Counted from the first letter of the stretch, positions 16,953 through 26,611 are shown. The stretch is 64,000 nucleotides of DNA from JBAZLV01 sp964586075 (GCA_964586075.1 CAZPGZ010000011.1:25491-89490), one strand, 5' to 3'. A program made the numbers and translations. Notes: a model not told the origin generated them from the letters alone.

Positions 16953-17561
16953 TCAATGTTTTTTGCTGGATTTACCGGATTTAGATGAATCGCATTTTAT
17001 TTTTTTTGAAGTCTTTTTTAGAGTTTTTTTTGCTGTTTTTTTCGCAGCTTTTTTTACTGCTATTTTTTTAGCAGTTTTTTCTGTGTTTATTTTCTTTGCT
17101 TTTTTCTTAATCTTTTGCGTCTTGGGGCGTTCTTGTGCTTTTGCAAGCGGAAATGCCGGACGTTTGAGAATTGCAGTTGTTGATTGCAGTGAAGATGTCG
17201 CTGCCGGTATTTGCAGCGGTTTCCGTTGTTCTGCAGGTTTTTCGGGAAGTATCCCCAGGATATCACGCTCCCGGACCAGCACTAATTCATTAGCATCTAT
17301 CGTATGAGTCCTGCCTGCGAATCGTTCATAGACAACTCGATCGCCAGGTTTTACCGTAGTCGCTATAAATCGTCGTTCCTTATTCTGTTCTTTTTTCTTG
17401 AAGTGTTTTTCCTCTTCATACGCACCCGGGCCGATAGCCAGGACAACGCCTTCATACGGCTTTTCTTTTGCCGTGTCAGGAATATACAACCCGCTTGCCG
17501 TAACTTCCTCTGCGGCAAACTGCCGGATTACAGCCCAGTCATGCAACGGTTGCAACTTCAT
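16953..17561 (-). CDS. GroES/Cpn10-like protein with a long Lys/Ala-rich tail
   Basis: Residues 1-100 match the Cpn10 fold: LQPLHDWAVIRQ at the start, a GLYIPDTAKEKPYEGVVLAIG mobile-loop region, KPGDRVVYERFAG, then VRERDILGIL at the end. Normal GroES stops near residue 95. Here about 100 more residues follow, the last 60 being a run of KKAAKKTAKKTLKK-type repeats like histone H1 tails or AlgP. No groEL gene is adjacent. The start has AAGGAGGATATAGT upstream. The tail probably binds nucleic acid or other polyanions; this is inference. Confidence 0.8.
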   Translation of the reverse strand: MKLQPLHDWAVIRQFAAEEVTASGLYIPDTAKEKPYEGVVLAIGPGAYEEEKHFKKKEQNKERRFIATTVKPGDRVVYERFAGRTHTIDANELVLVRERDILGILPEKPAEQRKPLQIPAATSSLQSTTAILKRPAFPLAKAQERPKTQKIKKKAKKINTEKTAKKIAVKKAAKKTAKKTLKKTSKKIKCDSSKSGKSSKKH

Positions 17562-17659
17562 ACTATATCCTCCTTAACAATAATAAATGAAACAGCATTG
17601 AACTATATAGCAACAAAACAAATAATCATGGATGGTTGCGCTCTGTTATCAAAAGATGA

Positions 17660-19414
17660 CTATAATTCCGCCGCAAGATCGGGGAATCGATCTTCCATGA
17701 AATTTTCCGCTGCTTTTCTTGCAAGAACCGCAGTAGGTTGTTGCATAACAAGCGATGCAAGTTCAACAGCATCCTGCATGCGGACCGATCTGACGACTTT
17801 TTTAATCCAGGAAATCGAAGTGACATTCATACTGAGATATTCAAAACCCATGCCGATGAGAATCGCCGCATAGAGCGGATCGCCCGCCATTTCTCCGCAC
17901 ATGGCAAGCCGGACATTTGCCTGATGTGCGGCGTCCGATACGCGCTGAAGCAGGCGCAAGACGGCAGGATCAAGAGGTTCATACATGTACGCAACATGCT
18001 CATTCAGACGATCGATCGCAAGTGTATATTGTATCAAATCATTGGTTCCGACGCTGAAGAACGCAACTTCGCGGGCAAGAACATCGGAAATTAAAGCGGC
18101 AGAAGGGACTTCAATCATGACTCCGATTCCGACATTTTCATCAAATGTCTCCCCCTGGGCATGAAGTTCAGCTTTTATGTCTTCAATAAGTTTTTTTGCC
18201 TCAAGAAGCTCCGAAAGAGAGGATATCATGGGAAGAAGAATCTTGATATTTCCATGAGCGGTCGCGCGAAGAATGCCGCGAAGCTGCGTTTTAAACATTT
18301 CCCGTTTGTGGAGACAGTAGCGGATGGCGCGGAGTCCAAGAGCTGGATTCTCTTCTTTTTCGAATTCCCCGGATGTAGCAATCTTATCACCGCCGATGTC
18401 AAAAGTCCGGATCACTACTTCGTTCGGAAAAGCTTTTTCCGCGACATGGCAATATGCTTGATAGTGCTCCTCTTCGGTCGGCAGATTCCCTCTGTTCAAA
18501 TACAGAAATTCCGTGCGATACAGTCCGATGCCGACTCCGCCATGGTCTGCTACTGAGGCGACTTCTTCCGGCAGTTCAATATTGCCTTGAATATGAATCA
18601 GATGGCCGTCGAGAGTAACAGCGGGAAGTGTTTTGAGCTTTTCGAGTTCCTGTTCAAAGTAGGTGTATTGTCTCTTCTTCTTCAGGTAATCCAGAAACGT
18701 CTTTTCATCCGGATCGATAATCACAACGCCGTGGATTCCATCAAGAATTATGACATCGCCGGTTTTAACTTCTGCCGTGATATTTTCAAGACCGACGGCC
18801 GCGGGAATACCAAGGGAGCGTGCAAGAATAGCGGTATGTGACGTGCGGCTTCCAGCTTCAGTGACAAAACCGAGTATTTTATCCTTCCGCATCATCAGCG
18901 TATCGGAAGGCGCGAGGTCATGGGCAATTATTACGGCTTCTTCCTTGATATCCGCGAGACTTTCCTGCTCGTGGCCAAGCAGATTCCGCAGTATTCTTTC
19001 ACCAACCTGCTCAACGTCATGTTTGCGTTCGCGCAAGTATTCATCTTCAATCAGATCAAAATTAAGGCTGATGGCGCTAATCGTTTCCTTCAGAGCTCCT
19101 TCTGCATTAATAAGAGAATCTTTGATCCACGTGACGGCATCTTCTGTCAATTTCTTATCATCAAGCAGCATGATATGTGTATCGAGAATATACAAATGTG
19201 ACTTGCCGAGCCCTTTGCTGATACGGTTTTTTAGGTCTTGCAGTTGTTTTTTGGATACTTCAACTGCGTTTTTGAATCGAAGAATCTCCTCCTTGACATT
19301 TCCTTCCTGGATCCTTCGTCCGGCGATAACCACTTTTCGACGATCAAGCAAGTACGCACGGCCTATAACGATACCCGGCGACGCTACGATTCCTTTATGT
19401 ATTCTTTCTTGCAT
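17660..19414 (-). CDS. ptsI: PTS enzyme I (phosphoenolpyruvate-protein phosphotransferase)
   Basis: This 584-residue protein has the phosphohistidine motif TSHTAILARSLGIPAAVG, the PEP-binding domain with GIGLYRTEFLYL, and VGTNDLIQYTLA near the active site. Enzyme I takes phosphate from PEP and passes it to HPr. It ends the long PTS cluster, 20 bases after ptsH. The start has GGAGAGAT just upstream. Confidence 0.96.
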   Translation of the reverse strand: MQERIHKGIVASPGIVIGRAYLLDRRKVVIAGRRIQEGNVKEEILRFKNAVEVSKKQLQDLKNRISKGLGKSHLYILDTHIMLLDDKKLTEDAVTWIKDSLINAEGALKETISAISLNFDLIEDEYLRERKHDVEQVGERILRNLLGHEQESLADIKEEAVIIAHDLAPSDTLMMRKDKILGFVTEAGSRTSHTAILARSLGIPAAVGLENITAEVKTGDVIILDGIHGVVIIDPDEKTFLDYLKKKRQYTYFEQELEKLKTLPAVTLDGHLIHIQGNIELPEEVASVADHGGVGIGLYRTEFLYLNRGNLPTEEEHYQAYCHVAEKAFPNEVVIRTFDIGGDKIATSGEFEKEENPALGLRAIRYCLHKREMFKTQLRGILRATAHGNIKILLPMISSLSELLEAKKLIEDIKAELHAQGETFDENVGIGVMIEVPSAALISDVLAREVAFFSVGTNDLIQYTLAIDRLNEHVAYMYEPLDPAVLRLLQRVSDAAHQANVRLAMCGEMAGDPLYAAILIGMGFEYLSMNVTSISWIKKVVRSVRMQDAVELASLVMQQPTAVLARKAAENFMEDRFPDLAAEL

Positions 19415-19434
19415 ATCTCTCCGTAGAGTGTTTG

Positions 19435-19704
19435 CTATTCTTTTTCGCCAAATTTATTTTTAAAAAGCGTCTCAAGTCCTTCGACTGCTTTGTCTTCATC
19501 TTCGCCGTGCGCGCTGACGGCAACGATACATCCTTTTGCTGCGGCAAGCATCATAATTCCCATAATGCTCTTACCATCCACTTCAATACCGTTTTTGATG
19601 AGTGATATTTTTGAAGAATACATGCTTGAGCACTTCACAATCTGGGCCGCAGCCCGTGCGTGCAGGCCAAGCTTGTTTTCAATCAAAAGGTCTTTTTTCT
19701 TCAT
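19435..19704 (-). CDS. ptsH: Phosphocarrier protein HPr
   Basis: From the ATG at 19704 the protein is 89 residues, with the phosphorylated histidine at position 15 (GLHARAA) and the regulatory serine at position 46 (DGKSIMG). Both are at the canonical positions. Ser46 is the target of HPr kinase, whose gene (23123-24007) lies in the same cluster. The ATG overlaps the EIID stop codon (TGATG), and AGGAG lies upstream; a longer frame reaching 19740 is unlikely to be used. Confidence 0.95.
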   Translation of the reverse strand: MKKKDLLIENKLGLHARAAAQIVKCSSMYSSKISLIKNGIEVDGKSIMGIMMLAAAKGCIVAVSAHGEDEDKAVEGLETLFKNKFGEKE

Positions 19705-20489
19705 CAAATGACTCCTGTGTATGATAAAATAAGGCAGCATACAGCCAACCCCAGCATCAGTTTTACCGGGGTTCCGCCTCGTTGCAACAGAACACTTAAA
19801 ATCAAGGTGGATGCCAGGCCCAGCAACAGCAACACCATGTTTGAAACTCCTATTGTCGGTTTAAATGCCGGCTGCCAAACGGGTAAAGCACCCAGCGTGC
19901 CGCCGAGTACGCAGAGCGAAATCACCTTAAACCGCTTCGCCAATCGCGTAAAACGATAACGGTTCATAAGATCGACAGCGTCTCCGCCGCTCATATATCC
20001 CCAGTACAACGCAAAAAACCTGAGCCCTAAGTGCCATATATTATAAATAAAAAGAAACAAAAATGGCGCCCACCAGACCCCGGTAATAAGGAAAGCTACA
20101 GCCACAACAGCTGCCATCGGTTTCAGTGAACCCCAGAAGAAACTATCGCCGAGCGCCCCGAGCGGCGCCATGAGCGAAGACTTGAGACCGGCAACATCTG
20201 CACTCGTATTGCGTCCGGAAGCACGATCTTGCTCCAACCGTACTGACGCACCAAGGATGAAAGAGGCAAGATACGGCTGGGTATTAAAATAACTCATGTG
20301 CAGTTTTAAACGGGCTTCGTATTCCGTTTTGTCGGAATAGAGCTTTTTCAGAACCGGTTCAATAGCGTATGCGAAACCCAATGATTGCATTCGTTCAAAG
20401 CTCCATGACGCCTGAAGCAGCAATGACCTGCAGAAAACAGCGAGCAAAAATTTATTTCTTATTTTTTTATCAGTGCATTTCACGTTCAC
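19704..20489 (-). CDS. PTS mannose/fructose/sorbose family IID component
   Basis: This 261-residue protein shows the EIID pattern: a cytoplasmic N-terminal half with QASWSFERMQSLGFAYAI and LGALGDSFFWGSLKPM, then hydrophobic segments. With EIIC it forms the membrane channel of mannose-type PTS permeases. It overlaps EIIC by 20 bases and ptsH by 1 base, so translation is coupled along the operon. Confidence 0.9.
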   Translation of the reverse strand: MNVKCTDKKIRNKFLLAVFCRSLLLQASWSFERMQSLGFAYAIEPVLKKLYSDKTEYEARLKLHMSYFNTQPYLASFILGASVRLEQDRASGRNTSADVAGLKSSLMAPLGALGDSFFWGSLKPMAAVVAVAFLITGVWWAPFLFLFIYNIWHLGLRFFALYWGYMSGGDAVDLMNRYRFTRLAKRFKVISLCVLGGTLGALPVWQPAFKPTIGVSNMVLLLLGLASTLILSVLLQRGGTPVKLMLGLAVCCLILSYTGVI

Positions 20490-21258
20490 TGTATTTCGCT
20501 CCCAATAATCCCCCTGCTGTGGTCATTGCTATGAGAACAACAGCAGAAGCATGGAAAAACTGCCCCAGCGTAACGGCAAGAATGAATCCCGTCAGAAAAA
20601 CAGCATCAAAGGTTTTGATTGAAAGCTTCCGAATAATTATAGCTATCCCAAGAAACGGAAGAATTTTAATGTAAAATGACGATGCGCGGTGGATATATTC
20701 CGGACATTGAGCAAAAATCGTCACCAATACAAGTCCTGCGGGCAGAAAAAAAAGATAGAGTAAAAATGATTTCAGGTAAAATGCCGCAAGCCCCAGCAAG
20801 TGGGCTTTGGTCAAAGCATGGCCGACCTTTCCACCCGAAACGCCGGCTACCGCACCACCCAGCCTGGCAGTCCATTTACGAAGAGTAGTATCTGCCCACA
20901 TCGTTATCGGAACCATACCAGTCGTCAAAAGCAGGCAAAAACCGACCACGGAAAGAGGTGCAGAGCCGTTGCTTCCCAGCGATGCGATTGCCGTTGCGGC
21001 TATTGAGCTGATCGTTGAGTTTGCAGGAACAAAACTGCCGACCGGCATATCGAGAACCCATATCAACTCAAGAACAGTACCGATGATGATACCGGTCATC
21101 GGATCGCCGAGGATCCATCCCACGAGCGGTCCAGCTACTATAGGCTGGGAGAACATAAATTGGCCCAGTGCAGTTCTGTCAAGCCCTATAAGACCTCCGA
21201 TGCCTGCGATGCCAACTATTGCAAGAAGCATATGCGTATCGAATAATTGCAAGACCAT
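20470..21258 (-). CDS. PTS mannose/fructose/sorbose family IIC component
   Basis: This 262-residue protein has at least six hydrophobic segments and the EIIC pattern: FSQPIVAGPLVGWILGD, then LELIWVLDMPVGSFVPANST. It is the substrate-selective channel partner of EIID. The sugar cannot be read from the sequence, and no sugar-catabolic gene is nearby, so the permease may be mainly regulatory or may carry an unknown hexose. Confidence 0.9.
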   Translation of the reverse strand: MVLQLFDTHMLLAIVGIAGIGGLIGLDRTALGQFMFSQPIVAGPLVGWILGDPMTGIIIGTVLELIWVLDMPVGSFVPANSTISSIAATAIASLGSNGSAPLSVVGFCLLLTTGMVPITMWADTTLRKWTARLGGAVAGVSGGKVGHALTKAHLLGLAAFYLKSFLLYLFFLPAGLVLVTIFAQCPEYIHRASSFYIKILPFLGIAIIIRKLSIKTFDAVFLTGFILAVTLGQFFHASAVVLIAMTTAGGLLGAKYSEREMH

Positions 21259-21303
21259 ATCACGAGTCCTTTTAAGAATTCAGGAATCCATGGCTGCTTC
21301 TCT

Positions 21304-21792
21304 TCAGCGCCGCGACAGACAGTGAGACACTGTTTCGAAGTGCAGTGGCTTTTGCGTCGGCACTGTCTGGATATCAACCTGAATTCCGCGTGCTGCGATT
21401 TCCTTCAACGCGTTCAGATCCGCTTCGTCAACCGCGAGTATATTTAAAAGCTTTTGTTTGCCCGGTTCGTAATGCATTCCGCCTATATTGAGCATTGAGC
21501 ATTCCAATCCGGCTTTTAGCGCATGCAGGACAGCAGTGGGACTTGAAAACAAAAGAATGACACGTTCGGCATCAAAAGCAGAAGTCATCAGTTGCCTGCA
21601 AATCTCATCAACACTGCCGATAACAACTTTGAGCCCTTGCGGCACCGCAAGTTCCATGATAGAACGCTGAAGAACATTGGACGCCACTGCATCATCAGCC
21701 ACCAAGATGCAAGTCGCTTTTAAAAAATTCACCCAGCCTTCCACCACCTGGCCGTGTATCAGACGATCATCTATACGGTTCAAAACTATCAT
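21304..21792 (-). CDS. PTS mannose/fructose/sorbose family IIB component
   Basis: This 162-residue protein begins IVLNRIDDRLIHGQVVEGW; the histidine at position 13 is the phosphorylation site of mannose-type EIIB. It passes phosphate from EIIA to the incoming sugar. It lies 6 bases after EIIA in the same operon. Confidence 0.93.
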   Translation of the reverse strand: MIVLNRIDDRLIHGQVVEGWVNFLKATCILVADDAVASNVLQRSIMELAVPQGLKVVIGSVDEICRQLMTSAFDAERVILLFSSPTAVLHALKAGLECSMLNIGGMHYEPGKQKLLNILAVDEADLNALKEIAARGIQVDIQTVPTQKPLHFETVSHCLSRR

Positions 21793-21798
21793 ACGGAA

Positions 21799-22200
21799 TT
21801 ACTTTTTCCCTTTCAGCATATGGCTGGCGATCACGATGCTTTTTTGAGCTGCTTCCTGAACAAGCTTCGCGAGTTCAGAAAGGTTTTTTTCTTCCCGGTG
21901 GTTGGCAAATTTGATTAGCATGGAAAGATTCACCCCGGTGACGACTTCAATTGTTTCTCCGAGAAAAGCAAGGGCAATATTAGACGGAGTGCCTCCGAAC
22001 ATGTCGGTAAAAAGCATGACGCCTTTTTTATGGTCTACTTCTTTAATGGCAGCCTGCAATTCTTCTCTGAGCGCATCAGGAGCGCTCTCTTGCTTCACAC
22101 TGACCGTTGCCACCGCATCGATTTTTCCTACAATCATTTCTGCGGCTTTCAGCAACTCGGCTCCCATTTCTTCATGACACACCATCACAAGTCCGATCAT
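21799..22200 (-). CDS. PTS mannose/fructose/sorbose family IIA component
   Basis: This 133-residue protein has the phosphorylated histidine at position 9 (GLVMVCHEEMGAELLKAA) and the FTDMFGGTPSNIA segment typical of mannose-type EIIA. It takes phosphate from HPr. It follows rapZ by 63 bases. Confidence 0.93.
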   Translation of the reverse strand: MIGLVMVCHEEMGAELLKAAEMIVGKIDAVATVSVKQESAPDALREELQAAIKEVDHKKGVMLFTDMFGGTPSNIALAFLGETIEVVTGVNLSMLIKFANHREEKNLSELAKLVQEAAQKSIVIASHMLKGKK

Positions 22201-22263
22201 GTTTCCCTCTCCTTTAATCCCGGATTGCTTTTTTCAGGCAACCCGTATCCGAACTGCACGCCA

Positions 22264-23118
22264 TTACACGCCAATATCCCGATGTTTAATATTTACATCG
22301 TAACCGCTTTCTTTTAAACGATCAGCAATTAAAAGGGAAACAGCAACGGAACGATGCCGCCCTCCGGTGCATCCAAGACCGATTGTGAGATAACTTTTCC
22401 CCTCGCTCCGATAACGAGGGAGAAGAAATTCGATAAAATCCATCAGCTTATCTAAAAATTTACCGGTATCTGGATGGGCCGTGATGAAATCCCTTACCAC
22501 CTGGGACATGCCGGTATAGGGCCTCAGATGGGGATCAAAATGAGGATTTGGGAGAAATCTGAGGTCAAACAGGAGATCCAACTCATAGGGAATGCCGAAT
22601 TTATAACCGAAGGATACCAGCGTAATCACCATGGGTCTGCTGATATCAACTTCTGCATAATGTCGTTCTATCGTCTGTCGCAGATCGTGGACCGTATAGT
22701 CGGACGTATCGACAATGCGGTCGGCCAATTTTTTTACCTCGGCAAGTGCTTCGCGTTCTTTCCTGATGGCGTCCAAAAGAGGAGTCAGGCCCCCTGCCAG
22801 CGGATGCGGTCTTCTTGTTTCACTGAAGCGTCGCACAATAGTTTGATCGGACGCATCAAGAAACAGCATTTCGATGGAATTGCCGTGTGCTTTTAACTCA
22901 CGATACAGGACAGGAAAACGATCAGGAAAACCTTTTTCTCTGATGTCAATGCCGATTGCAGAGCGGACAGCGTCATTAGATTTTTTTGCAAAATCAACAA
23001 AAGCCGAAAGCAACGCAAGAGGAAGGTTGTCCACGCAGTAAAAACCCGTATCTTCAAAAGCCTTCAGTGCTGCGCTTCGTCCGGATCCTGACAGTCCTGT
23101 GACAACAATCATGTGCAT
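22264..23118 (-). CDS. rapZ: RapZ/YvcJ-family nucleotide-binding protein
   Basis: This 284-residue protein has a P-loop, TGLSGSGRSAALKAFED, and the conserved GCTGGRHRSVAVSLLIADRL near the C-terminus. RapZ in enterobacteria binds glmZ/glmY RNAs; outside them the role is less defined, and the family is generally found beside PTS-Ntr genes, as here. Either of two ATGs (Met1 or Met3) could be the start. It lies 4 bases after hprK. Confidence 0.93.
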   Translation of the reverse strand: MHMIVVTGLSGSGRSAALKAFEDTGFYCVDNLPLALLSAFVDFAKKSNDAVRSAIGIDIREKGFPDRFPVLYRELKAHGNSIEMLFLDASDQTIVRRFSETRRPHPLAGGLTPLLDAIRKEREALAEVKKLADRIVDTSDYTVHDLRQTIERHYAEVDISRPMVITLVSFGYKFGIPYELDLLFDLRFLPNPHFDPHLRPYTGMSQVVRDFITAHPDTGKFLDKLMDFIEFLLPRYRSEGKSYLTIGLGCTGGRHRSVAVSLLIADRLKESGYDVNIKHRDIGV

Positions 23119-23122
23119 ATGT

Positions 23123-24007
23123 TTATTCCATCAGTTTCTTTCTCAGTTTTTTTTCAACTTCCCTGGCGGTATAAATTCCCTGATGTTTTAACTTTTGATT
23201 TCTTACAGCAACTTCAATAAGGGTGGCCATATTTCTACCCTGCTTTACTGCAAGCTTGAGATATGGCAAACTGCCCCCCAGCAGGCGATAGCGCTGCTCT
23301 CGCAGACCGACCAGGACACCGTGTTCTCCCGGCTGCCATTCTTCAAGTTCGATTACCATGCCGATTCTGGACGAATCGAGTGTTGCCGACTCGCCATATA
23401 ATGCACGGATATCGATAATACCGAGTCCCCGAATCTGCAAGAGGCCGGCACCCAAACTGACCGGCCTCCCGGTTAGTTCTTTGCCGGCTTTTTCAATGAC
23501 CACCAGATCATCCGCTACAAGTTTGTGCCCCCGAAGAACCAAATCAAGGGCGGTTTCACTCTTGCCGACGGCGCTTTTCCCTATGATGAGTGTGCCGACT
23601 TCAAAAACTTGTACCAGCACTCCGTGAAGGCTTATCTGTGAGGAAAGCTTTTCAACAAGGATGCGTGATAATCTTTGCAAATTCCCTGTTTTTATTACCG
23701 GAATATTCGCCGCATCAGCTCGGAGCAAAAGCTCTTTACATGTTTTAGCGCTGCTGAGTATGATGCAGGCAGGCCTTTGTTCCACGATTATTTGTGCAAG
23801 TTGAGACCGCCTGGATCGTTGCAGCGAACAGAGGTATGCTTCCTGACTTGGACGAATATGAACAGCATGTGACGCCCATCCTTGTTTTCCCATATGAAAC
23901 GAGAGGTCGGGTGCAAGTATCTGAGCAGATTTGATGACTTTCTTTAAGCCGGAGTGTCCCGCAAGAATGGGGGAACCTTCTCCCAAGGTTTTTACCGTAA
24001 TATTCAT
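23123..24007 (-). CDS. hprK: HPr kinase/phosphorylase
   Basis: This 294-residue protein has the P-loop GKSAVGKSE at residues 143-151 and the signature LLQIRGLGIIDIRALYG. It phosphorylates HPr on Ser46 using ATP or pyrophosphate and can reverse the reaction. It overlaps ptsN by 4 bases. Together with HPr and EI in this cluster it gives a Ser46-based control circuit, which fits a regulatory use of the PTS. Confidence 0.95.
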   Translation of the reverse strand: MNITVKTLGEGSPILAGHSGLKKVIKSAQILAPDLSFHMGKQGWASHAVHIRPSQEAYLCSLQRSRRSQLAQIIVEQRPACIILSSAKTCKELLLRADAANIPVIKTGNLQRLSRILVEKLSSQISLHGVLVQVFEVGTLIIGKSAVGKSETALDLVLRGHKLVADDLVVIEKAGKELTGRPVSLGAGLLQIRGLGIIDIRALYGESATLDSSRIGMVIELEEWQPGEHGVLVGLREQRYRLLGGSLPYLKLAVKQGRNMATLIEVAVRNQKLKHQGIYTAREVEKKLRKKLME

Positions 24008-24495
24008 TTATGCTGAATATCCTGGGGTTGCGGGTATTTATTGTCTTCCTCGAATATGAGCCGTTGAATCTGTTCCCGTTGAGAAACCTGTTTTAAATTC
24101 TCACGAAGAAGAGGATTCTTCAATATCCGCGATATCCTAGCAAGGGCCTTCAGATGGTCTCCCGGCTTGTCATCAGGCGTTATCAAAAGAAAAAAAAGAA
24201 ATACCGGTTTTTCATCTACTGATTTAAAATCAACGCCCGTGTTTGACCTGCCGAATGCAACGATCATCTCCGGCAGAAGATGTAATTTGGCATGAGGAAT
24301 CGCCACACCGTCACCTATGCCCGTCGTGCCTATTGCTTCGCGCTCGGTTAGAAGTTTTACCAGTTCTTCCTCGTCTTGTATTCTCCCTGTTGATTTGAGG
24401 AGTCTCGAAAATTCTCGGATAACCCCTTCTTTGTCGGTCGACGCGATCGTCTCAATAACAAGATCCTGATGCAGCATGTCCTTGATAGTGGCCAT
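24004..24495 (-). CDS. ptsN: PTS nitrogen-regulatory EIIA (EIIA-Ntr)
   Basis: This 163-residue protein has its phosphorylated histidine at position 68 in GIGDGVAIPHAKL, the EIIA-Ntr signature. It regulates potassium transport, sigma-54-linked nitrogen control and stress in other bacteria. It is 11 bases after hpf and overlaps hprK. Confidence 0.94.
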   Translation of the reverse strand: MATIKDMLHQDLVIETIASTDKEGVIREFSRLLKSTGRIQDEEELVKLLTEREAIGTTGIGDGVAIPHAKLHLLPEMIVAFGRSNTGVDFKSVDEKPVFLFFLLITPDDKPGDHLKALARISRILKNPLLRENLKQVSQREQIQRLIFEEDNKYPQPQDIQHK

Positions 24496-24506
24496 GACTT
24501 TTTCCT

Positions 24507-25040
24507 TTAGCCGGCAGGTTCGATAAGTCCTACATTGCCGTCTTTTCTCCGGTAAATGACGCTAATATGACCGCTGGCAGCGTTGGAGAAAATAAAGAAG
24601 TCCTTATCCAAAAGCTCCATCTGCATAACCGCCTCATCGGGCAGCATCGGCTTCAAATCAAAGCGCTTTATCTTGATAATTTGCGGAATGCGGTCCTCAG
24701 GTGAAAAAGCAGCCGATGCCGTTGCAGCCTCAGTCTTATTGGTCAAATGCTTATGATCTACCAATTTTTCTTTATATTTTCTGGCTCTTCTTTCAATTTT
24801 TTCAATGAGCAGATCAATCGCGGAATACATCTCTTCTGTTTCTTCAGAAGCCTGTATCAGCAAACCTTTCGATTTAATGACTGCTTCTGCAAAATGATGG
24901 ACTTTTTTCACAACCGATAACGTAACAACAACCTGAACGGCATTGGGAAGGTATTTTTCCAAACGGCTGAATTTATCTGTCGCATACTGTTTAAGAGCAT
25001 CCGTTACTTCAATGTTTTTTCCCAAGACGGTAACCTGCAT
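24507..25040 (-). CDS. hpf: Ribosome hibernation-promoting factor, long form
   Basis: This 177-residue protein has the HPF/YfiA N-terminal domain (TVLGKNIEVTDALKQYATDK) and the C-terminal dimerisation domain (IKIKRFDLKPMLPDEAVMQM ending in VIYRRKDGNVGLIEP). The long form alone makes 100S ribosome dimers in stationary phase. It lies between rpoN and ptsN, its usual place. Confidence 0.95.
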   Translation of the reverse strand: MQVTVLGKNIEVTDALKQYATDKFSRLEKYLPNAVQVVVTLSVVKKVHHFAEAVIKSKGLLIQASEETEEMYSAIDLLIEKIERRARKYKEKLVDHKHLTNKTEAATASAAFSPEDRIPQIIKIKRFDLKPMLPDEAVMQMELLDKDFFIFSNAASGHISVIYRRKDGNVGLIEPAG

Positions 25041-25144
25041 ATGTTTTTCCTCCTCGTTGTTGAAATCACATTCAACTGTCCGACTGTCAAAAGTCGCGAT
25101 GCATCTACTATAACCGGCACAGAAGATATACTCTTACTTTAATT

Positions 25145-26611
25145 TTATCCAATCCGTTTTCTGACGCTTGTGGGGGGGATTCTGAGCTCCTCCCGATATT
25201 TTGCCACTGTCCTTCTTGCGATGTCAATTCCCTGACTTTTGAGCGCATCGACAATTTGCTGATCTTTGAGCGGCGTGGATGGATTTTCTTCTTTAATCAT
25301 TTTTTGAATAACGTCTTTTACCGTCAGGGATGAGACTTCAGACCCGGAACCAGCCAGGAAGCCGGTTGTAAAAAAGTACTTCATCGGGAAAATTCCCTGC
25401 GGAGTATGCATAAATTTATTTGTGGTGACTCTGCTGATTGTTGATTCGTGCATGCCGATATCTTCGGCCACGTTTTTCAACACCATGGGTTTCAACGAAT
25501 TGATCCCCTGTTCGAGAAATTCCTGCTGAAATTTGACAATGCTTTCCGCAACTCTGAAAATTGTCTTGTTCCGCTGTTCCATTCCTTTTATAAGCCACTG
25601 TGCTGACCGCAGGCGCTCTTCGACGTATTCTTTGGTCGCTTTGTCTATGGTTTCATTATGATTCAGTAATTTTCTATAATAAGGATTGATACGCACCCGA
25701 GGCAATCCTTCGTCATTAAGCTGAACCACATAACGATCTTCAATTTTAATCACATAAACATCAGGTACCATATAATTCGTATCTGATGCCAGGTAAGGCC
25801 TGCCCGGCTTCGGTTCCAACTCCCGGATAATGATCTGGGAAGCTTCCATGACTTCTTGTGTCGTGATGTTCAGGATTTTTGCGATCTGCTGATATTTTCT
25901 TTTCTCGAGATCGGAAAGATGTTCTTGAATGATTTTTTCAACCAAGGTGTCTTGAAGGCATAGTTGCCTTACCTGGATCAGCAAACATTCCCGCAGATCG
26001 CGCGCACCAACACCCATTGGATCAAAACTCTGGATGAGCAACAACGCCCGCTCCATGTCCTGCACCGGCAAGCCGGACTGTTGCGCAAGTTCAGGGAGAG
26101 TCGCCCGCAGATACCCGTCATCATCAAGGTTGCCGATGATCCATTCTCCGCCCTTCACCAAGCCGGGATGAGATGTTGTAAGATGAAGCTGCCAAAGAAG
26201 ATGATCGCTCAGAGAAGGCAGACGTGTCAGTGTCTGGTCATATGAAGGAAGTTCTTTATCATCCGCTTCTAAGGGGCCATAATCGCGGCCATCTCCGAGT
26301 TCATTAAGATATTCATCCCACTGAGGACCGAGATCAATATCACTTTTGAACTCTTCATTTTCCTGCGTTTGTTGATTATTTTCAGGGGTAAGGGTTGAAA
26401 TTTCCGAGTCCGGTGCAGATAAATCTTCTTCGTGAGAAGTTTCCTCAGCTGATTCAGAAGTCACTTCCTCGATGACTGGATTTTCAGTCAGTTCCTGCGA
26501 AACCGACTGGACCAGTTCAAGCCGCGACAACTGCAGTAGCTTAATTGCTTGCTGAAGCTGAGGCGTCATAATCAGTTTTTGGTGTAGTTTTAACTCAAGT
26601 CGTGCTTCCAT
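25145..26611 (-). CDS. rpoN: RNA polymerase sigma-54 factor
   Basis: The protein has the glutamine-rich region I (LKLHQKLIMTPQLQQAIKLL), an acidic linker, the core-binding domain and, at the C-terminus, the RpoN box ARRTVAKYRE that contacts the -24 element. A GTG at 26635 extends the frame by eight residues, but the ATG at 26611 fits the family N-terminus better. It recognises -24/-12 promoters and needs activators such as the one at 44057. Confidence 0.95.
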   Translation of the reverse strand: MEARLELKLHQKLIMTPQLQQAIKLLQLSRLELVQSVSQELTENPVIEEVTSESAEETSHEEDLSAPDSEISTLTPENNQQTQENEEFKSDIDLGPQWDEYLNELGDGRDYGPLEADDKELPSYDQTLTRLPSLSDHLLWQLHLTTSHPGLVKGGEWIIGNLDDDGYLRATLPELAQQSGLPVQDMERALLLIQSFDPMGVGARDLRECLLIQVRQLCLQDTLVEKIIQEHLSDLEKRKYQQIAKILNITTQEVMEASQIIIRELEPKPGRPYLASDTNYMVPDVYVIKIEDRYVVQLNDEGLPRVRINPYYRKLLNHNETIDKATKEYVEERLRSAQWLIKGMEQRNKTIFRVAESIVKFQQEFLEQGINSLKPMVLKNVAEDIGMHESTISRVTTNKFMHTPQGIFPMKYFFTTGFLAGSGSEVSSLTVKDVIQKMIKEENPSTPLKDQQIVDALKSQGIDIARRTVAKYREELRIPPTSVRKRIG

